DNA from: JAJPXI01 sp051867655
Lineage (GTDB): Bacteria; Bacillota; Clostridia; Oscillospirales; Oscillospiraceae
Direction of reading: 5' to 3'
DNA: 64,000 nucleotides
Assembly: GCA_051867655.1 (NCBI GenBank)
Contig: JBJDYV010000113.1
Coordinates: forward strand, 1-64,000
Below the pieces are notes generated by a model. The model made no database searches. It saw only the letters and a program-made list of their open reading frames with translations, and was not told the origin of the DNA. Position 1 is the stretch's first letter. The number at the start of each line of letters is the position of its first letter. Positions 61,409 through 64,000 of the stretch are shown piece after piece. Position numbers and translations under genes: made by a program.

Positions 61409-62245
61409 ATGATCTATGACATTCCGAAGCTGACCCCGGAGGAGGAGCGGCTCCCGGTGGCCAAATACTACACCGACTATCCGCTCCACGGCCCCAACCC
61501 GCTGTACTCCCAGCTGCTGGACCTGGGGGCCATGGACCCGAAGGACGCCCTGCCGGTGGATAACTGGCTGGACCTGCTGACGGTGGACCGCTATTTCAAG
61601 GTGGAGTACGGCTACTGCATGATGCCCGAGGGCTACGGCTACATCGCCAACTACTCCGTGCTGCCCGGGAACATCACCCCGGAGATGCGCATGTGGTACG
61701 TCCGCTGGCTGAACATCCACTCCAAAAACCTGCCCGAGGGCTGCGGCAACATCCGCTACAAGCTGTGGAACCAGATGGACCACATCGACCACGGGCTGGT
61801 CAACGGCGACATGAAGCAGGGCATCTACACCCTGGAGCGGCTGGACATGGGCCGCCTGGAGGACGGCCCCGCCATCCGCTCCGTCCGCCACAACTTCGAC
61901 GTGCGCGACTACGGGTTCCCCGAGGAAAAGTATGAGGAATTGCAGAAGGCGGGCGTGGCCATCACCTCCTGCTGGGAGAGCTTCGACTGCCCCGGCTCCC
62001 ACCTGGTCCTGTCCGTCACCCGCCGCTGCCCCCTGGGCGGGACGGAGACCTGCTCCCGGGAGTGGATCGGCTACAAGGCGGAAAACGGGAAGATCGTCCG
62101 GGACCCCGAGACGCCGGAGTTCATGCTGTGCGAGCAGTACCTGCGGGACGTGCAGATCCACAACACGGTGGAGCAGCAGCACCTGGCCACGTTCCTGCCC
62201 GCGCTGTATGCGGAATACAAAGACCTGCCCCGGGACGCGGATTAA
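61409..62245 (+). CDS. PhlG / phloretin-hydrolase-like C-C hydrolase 2
   Basis: A 278-residue protein of the DAPG-hydrolase (PhlG) family. Candidate zinc ligands are His125 and His128 (DHIDH), His198 (PGSHLVLS) and the C-terminal HxxxE (His251, Glu255) followed by LATFLPALY. A paralogue is the partial gene at 63490, and a more distant one is at 26147. It is in one operon with the ceramidase-domain gene and lactonase 3. The known family reaction releases an acyl side chain from a phloroglucinol-type ring; the true substrate is unknown. Confidence 0.75.
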   Translation: MIYDIPKLTPEEERLPVAKYYTDYPLHGPNPLYSQLLDLGAMDPKDALPVDNWLDLLTVDRYFKVEYGYCMMPEGYGYIANYSVLPGNITPEMRMWYVRWLNIHSKNLPEGCGNIRYKLWNQMDHIDHGLVNGDMKQGIYTLERLDMGRLEDGPAIRSVRHNFDVRDYGFPEEKYEELQKAGVAITSCWESFDCPGSHLVLSVTRRCPLGGTETCSREWIGYKAENGKIVRDPETPEFMLCEQYLRDVQIHNTVEQQHLATFLPALYAEYKDLPRDAD

Positions 62246-62258
62246 GGAGGAGACGGAT

Positions 62259-63473
62259 ATGAGCAAAACATTTGTCTATGTGGGAAACTGGAGCTTTCAG
62301 GCCAAGCCGGAAAAGGGGAAGGGCATCTCGGTCTTTTCCTATGACGCGGACACCGGCGCGCTGGAACTGATCGAGACTATCCGCCCCGACGTGGCGGCGG
62401 GACAGCTGTATCTGGACGCCAAGAACCGCATCCTGTACAGCAACGACGAGTGCGGCGAGCGCCGGGGGGAGATCGGCGGCGGCGGCTACCTGCTGGCTTT
62501 CAAGATCGATCCCGAGACCGGCAAGCTGACTCTGATGAACCAGAAGGACTCCCTGTCCCCGGAGCCGTCCTACCTCTGCATGGACAAGAGCGGGAAATAC
62601 CTGGTCACCTGCCACTGCGGCGACCCCTGGCACGTGACGAAGATCGTCCGCCGCCCCGACGGCTCCTTCGGCAATGAGGTGTTGTTTGACGACTCCGCCC
62701 TGGTCATGTTCCGCGTCAACGACGACGGCAGCCTGGGCGAGGTGTGCGACGTGTCCATCAACCCGGGCACCGGCGGAAAGGGGGAGAACTCCCAGGTCAA
62801 CGTGGACCCGGTCTCCGGGCACATCCAGCTGGTGGAGGTGCTGTCCCGGCTCCACGCCGTGGTGGCCAGCCCCAGCGGCGAGCTGCTGGCCGTCTGCGAC
62901 AAGGGCATGGACAAGGTGTACACCTACCGCATCGACCGGGAGAACGGCAAGCTGATCAAACTGAACGAGTGGACGGCCCCCGAGGTGGCCTGCTTCCCCC
63001 GCTACTGTGCCTTCCATCCCACCAACGGCGTGCTGTACGTCAACAACGAGAATTACGCCCTGCTGAACAGCTTCCACTATGACGAGGGCACCGGCAAGCT
63101 GGACCGCTTCGACAAGGTCTACCTGCTGGACGAGGACCCTGGCATGGTGGACGGCAAGCCCGTGGGGGCCCAGGACATCATGGTGCACCCCAACGGCAGG
63201 GTGCTGTACTGCACCCTGTGCGGCCTGAATCTGATCGTGGTGTGCCGCATCGACGAAAACGGCGTGCCCCGCCCGGTGCAGCGCATCAACAGCCGGGGCA
63301 ACCTGCCCCGGGGCATCGCCCTGTCCCCCGACGGGCGGTTCCTGCTGTCCGGCAACATGGTGTCCGGCGACATCACCGTCTTCGCCGTGGACGAAGAGGG
63401 CCTGCTGACCGATACGGGCAGGACCTACGAGGCGGTCTCGCCCTCCGCCGTCCGGTTTTTGACCGTGGACTGA
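62259..63473 (+). CDS. Lactonase-family beta-propeller protein 3
   Basis: A 404-residue PF10282-type propeller, closest in layout to lactonase 1 (both open FVYVGNW / CYVGNWW and share the DKGMDKVYTYRIDRENGKL-type blade). Blades HPTNGVLYVNNEN, VHPNGRVLYCTLCG and LSPDGRFLLSGNM are visible. It is cytosolic. It is placed 13 bp after one PhlG-like gene and 16 bp before another, which strongly suggests a joint pathway. ATG 62259 follows AAGGAGGAG. Confidence 0.85.
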   Translation: MSKTFVYVGNWSFQAKPEKGKGISVFSYDADTGALELIETIRPDVAAGQLYLDAKNRILYSNDECGERRGEIGGGGYLLAFKIDPETGKLTLMNQKDSLSPEPSYLCMDKSGKYLVTCHCGDPWHVTKIVRRPDGSFGNEVLFDDSALVMFRVNDDGSLGEVCDVSINPGTGGKGENSQVNVDPVSGHIQLVEVLSRLHAVVASPSGELLAVCDKGMDKVYTYRIDRENGKLIKLNEWTAPEVACFPRYCAFHPTNGVLYVNNENYALLNSFHYDEGTGKLDRFDKVYLLDEDPGMVDGKPVGAQDIMVHPNGRVLYCTLCGLNLIVVCRIDENGVPRPVQRINSRGNLPRGIALSPDGRFLLSGNMVSGDITVFAVDEEGLLTDTGRTYEAVSPSAVRFLTVD

Positions 63474-63489
63474 GAAAGGGGAATACATT

Positions 63490-64000
63490 ATGAGCTATCT
63501 GACCAAACAGAAACTGAACAAAGTGGAAGAACTGATGCCCCTGGCGAAATACTATCACAACTACCCCATGCACGACCTGCCCCAGGAGGTCAAGGACGTG
63601 ATCTTCGGCCACCCCATGAACTGGGAGGACGCCATTCCCGCCGAGCGGTTCCTGGACTGGCTGCTGCCCAAGGGCGTGTACAACGGCCACGAAAACGGCT
63701 ACTGCATGTTCCCCGACGGCTCCGGCTACATCGCCACCTACATGCCCATCCCCGAGAACGTGGACGTGAAGAAGATGTTCTGGTACCTGAACTGGCTGAA
63801 CATCCACCCCAAGAGCCAGCCCGCGGGCACCGGCAACCTGCGCTACAAGATCTGGAATCCCGCCGACCACTGGGACCACTACTTCATCAACTGGGAGGAC
63901 AAATCCGAGGGCGTGCACACCACTGAGAGCCTGGATCTGGGCGAGGGCGACCGCCAGTACGACACCATCCGCCACTCCTTCAACCTGCGGGAGTACGGCC
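63490..64000 (+). CDS. PhlG / phloretin-hydrolase-like C-C hydrolase 3 (cut by window end)
   Basis: The first 170 residues are present; the gene runs off the window. It is clearly paralogous to 61409-62245 (LAKYYHNYPMH, NGYCMFPDGSGYIATY, GNLRYKIWNPADHWDH with His127 and His130). The C-terminal HxxxE lies outside. ATG 63490 follows AAAGGGG. Two different PhlG-like enzymes around one lactonase suggest that they act on related substrates or form a complex. Confidence 0.75.
   Translation, partial: MSYLTKQKLNKVEELMPLAKYYHNYPMHDLPQEVKDVIFGHPMNWEDAIPAERFLDWLLPKGVYNGHENGYCMFPDGSGYIATYMPIPENVDVKKMFWYLNWLNIHPKSQPAGTGNLRYKIWNPADHWDHYFINWEDKSEGVHTTESLDLGEGDRQYDTIRHSFNLREYG

Overview
The window looks like chromosome of an obligately anaerobic gut Clostridia, probably Oscillospiraceae (Flavonifractor / Lawsonibacter-like). 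This is inferred from the GC-rich Firmicutes-type genes with strong AGGAGG ribosome sites, DUF4358 lipoproteins, GC-rich interspersed repeats and the many polyphenol-type catabolic enzymes. No taxonomic marker was searched.

Layout. (1) 1-6.57 kb is core genome: an O-acetyltransferase pair (DHHW protein and MBOAT), a DUF4358 lipoprotein, uridine kinase, smpB, a cyclophilin and the tmRNA gene ssrA. A near-identical ~115 bp structured repeat lies directly upstream of both smpB and ssrA. (2) 6.6-13.3 kb is an integrative-element module entering at the 3' end of ssrA: a Bro-N/DinD-like protein, tyrosine integrase, excisionase, D5-type helicase, gene fragments and a RelB/RelE-type toxin-antitoxin pair. 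(3) 13.5-25.3 kb is a LysR-controlled, tightly packed ten-gene operon: hydroxyacid dehydrogenase, three zinc MDR dehydrogenases, FGGY kinase, split transketolase, TIM-barrel isomerase, class II aldolase and aldehyde dehydrogenase. It fits catabolism of an unusual sugar or polyol. (4) 25.3-30.5 kb is a TetR gene divergent from a PhlG-like C-C hydrolase, an SLC13-type transporter and an Fe-S old-yellow-enzyme reductase. (5) 30.7-35.6 kb holds YeiH, its divergent LysR, an IS256-family element and a truncated oligopeptide ABC ATPase. (6) 35.6-51.3 kb is a second catabolic block: two lactonases, aldo/keto reductase, hydroxyisobutyrate-type dehydrogenase, a second SLC13 transporter, two paralogous MDR proteins, a phage-like C-type-lectin/FGE-fold protein, SDR, LysR, Crp/Fnr and a second Fe-S ene-reductase. 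(7) 52.0-58.6 kb is a two-component system followed by a TRAP transporter with two tandem binding proteins. (8) 58.8-64 kb has a short duplication of the ssrA 3' end, then LysR, a ceramidase-domain hydrolase and an alternating PhlG-like / lactonase / PhlG-like run.

Main reading. A 14 bp exact copy of the ssrA 3' end, followed by a terminator built like the one after ssrA, recurs at 58.82 kb. With the integrase next to ssrA this suggests a ~52 kb catabolic island inserted in ssrA. The gene content (PhlG/phloretin-hydrolase-like enzymes, Fe-S ene-reductases, lactonases, short-chain and medium-chain dehydrogenases, three anion-type importers) suggests uptake and stepwise reduction and hydrolysis of plant polyphenols and their sugars. 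The substrate is not shown by the sequence.
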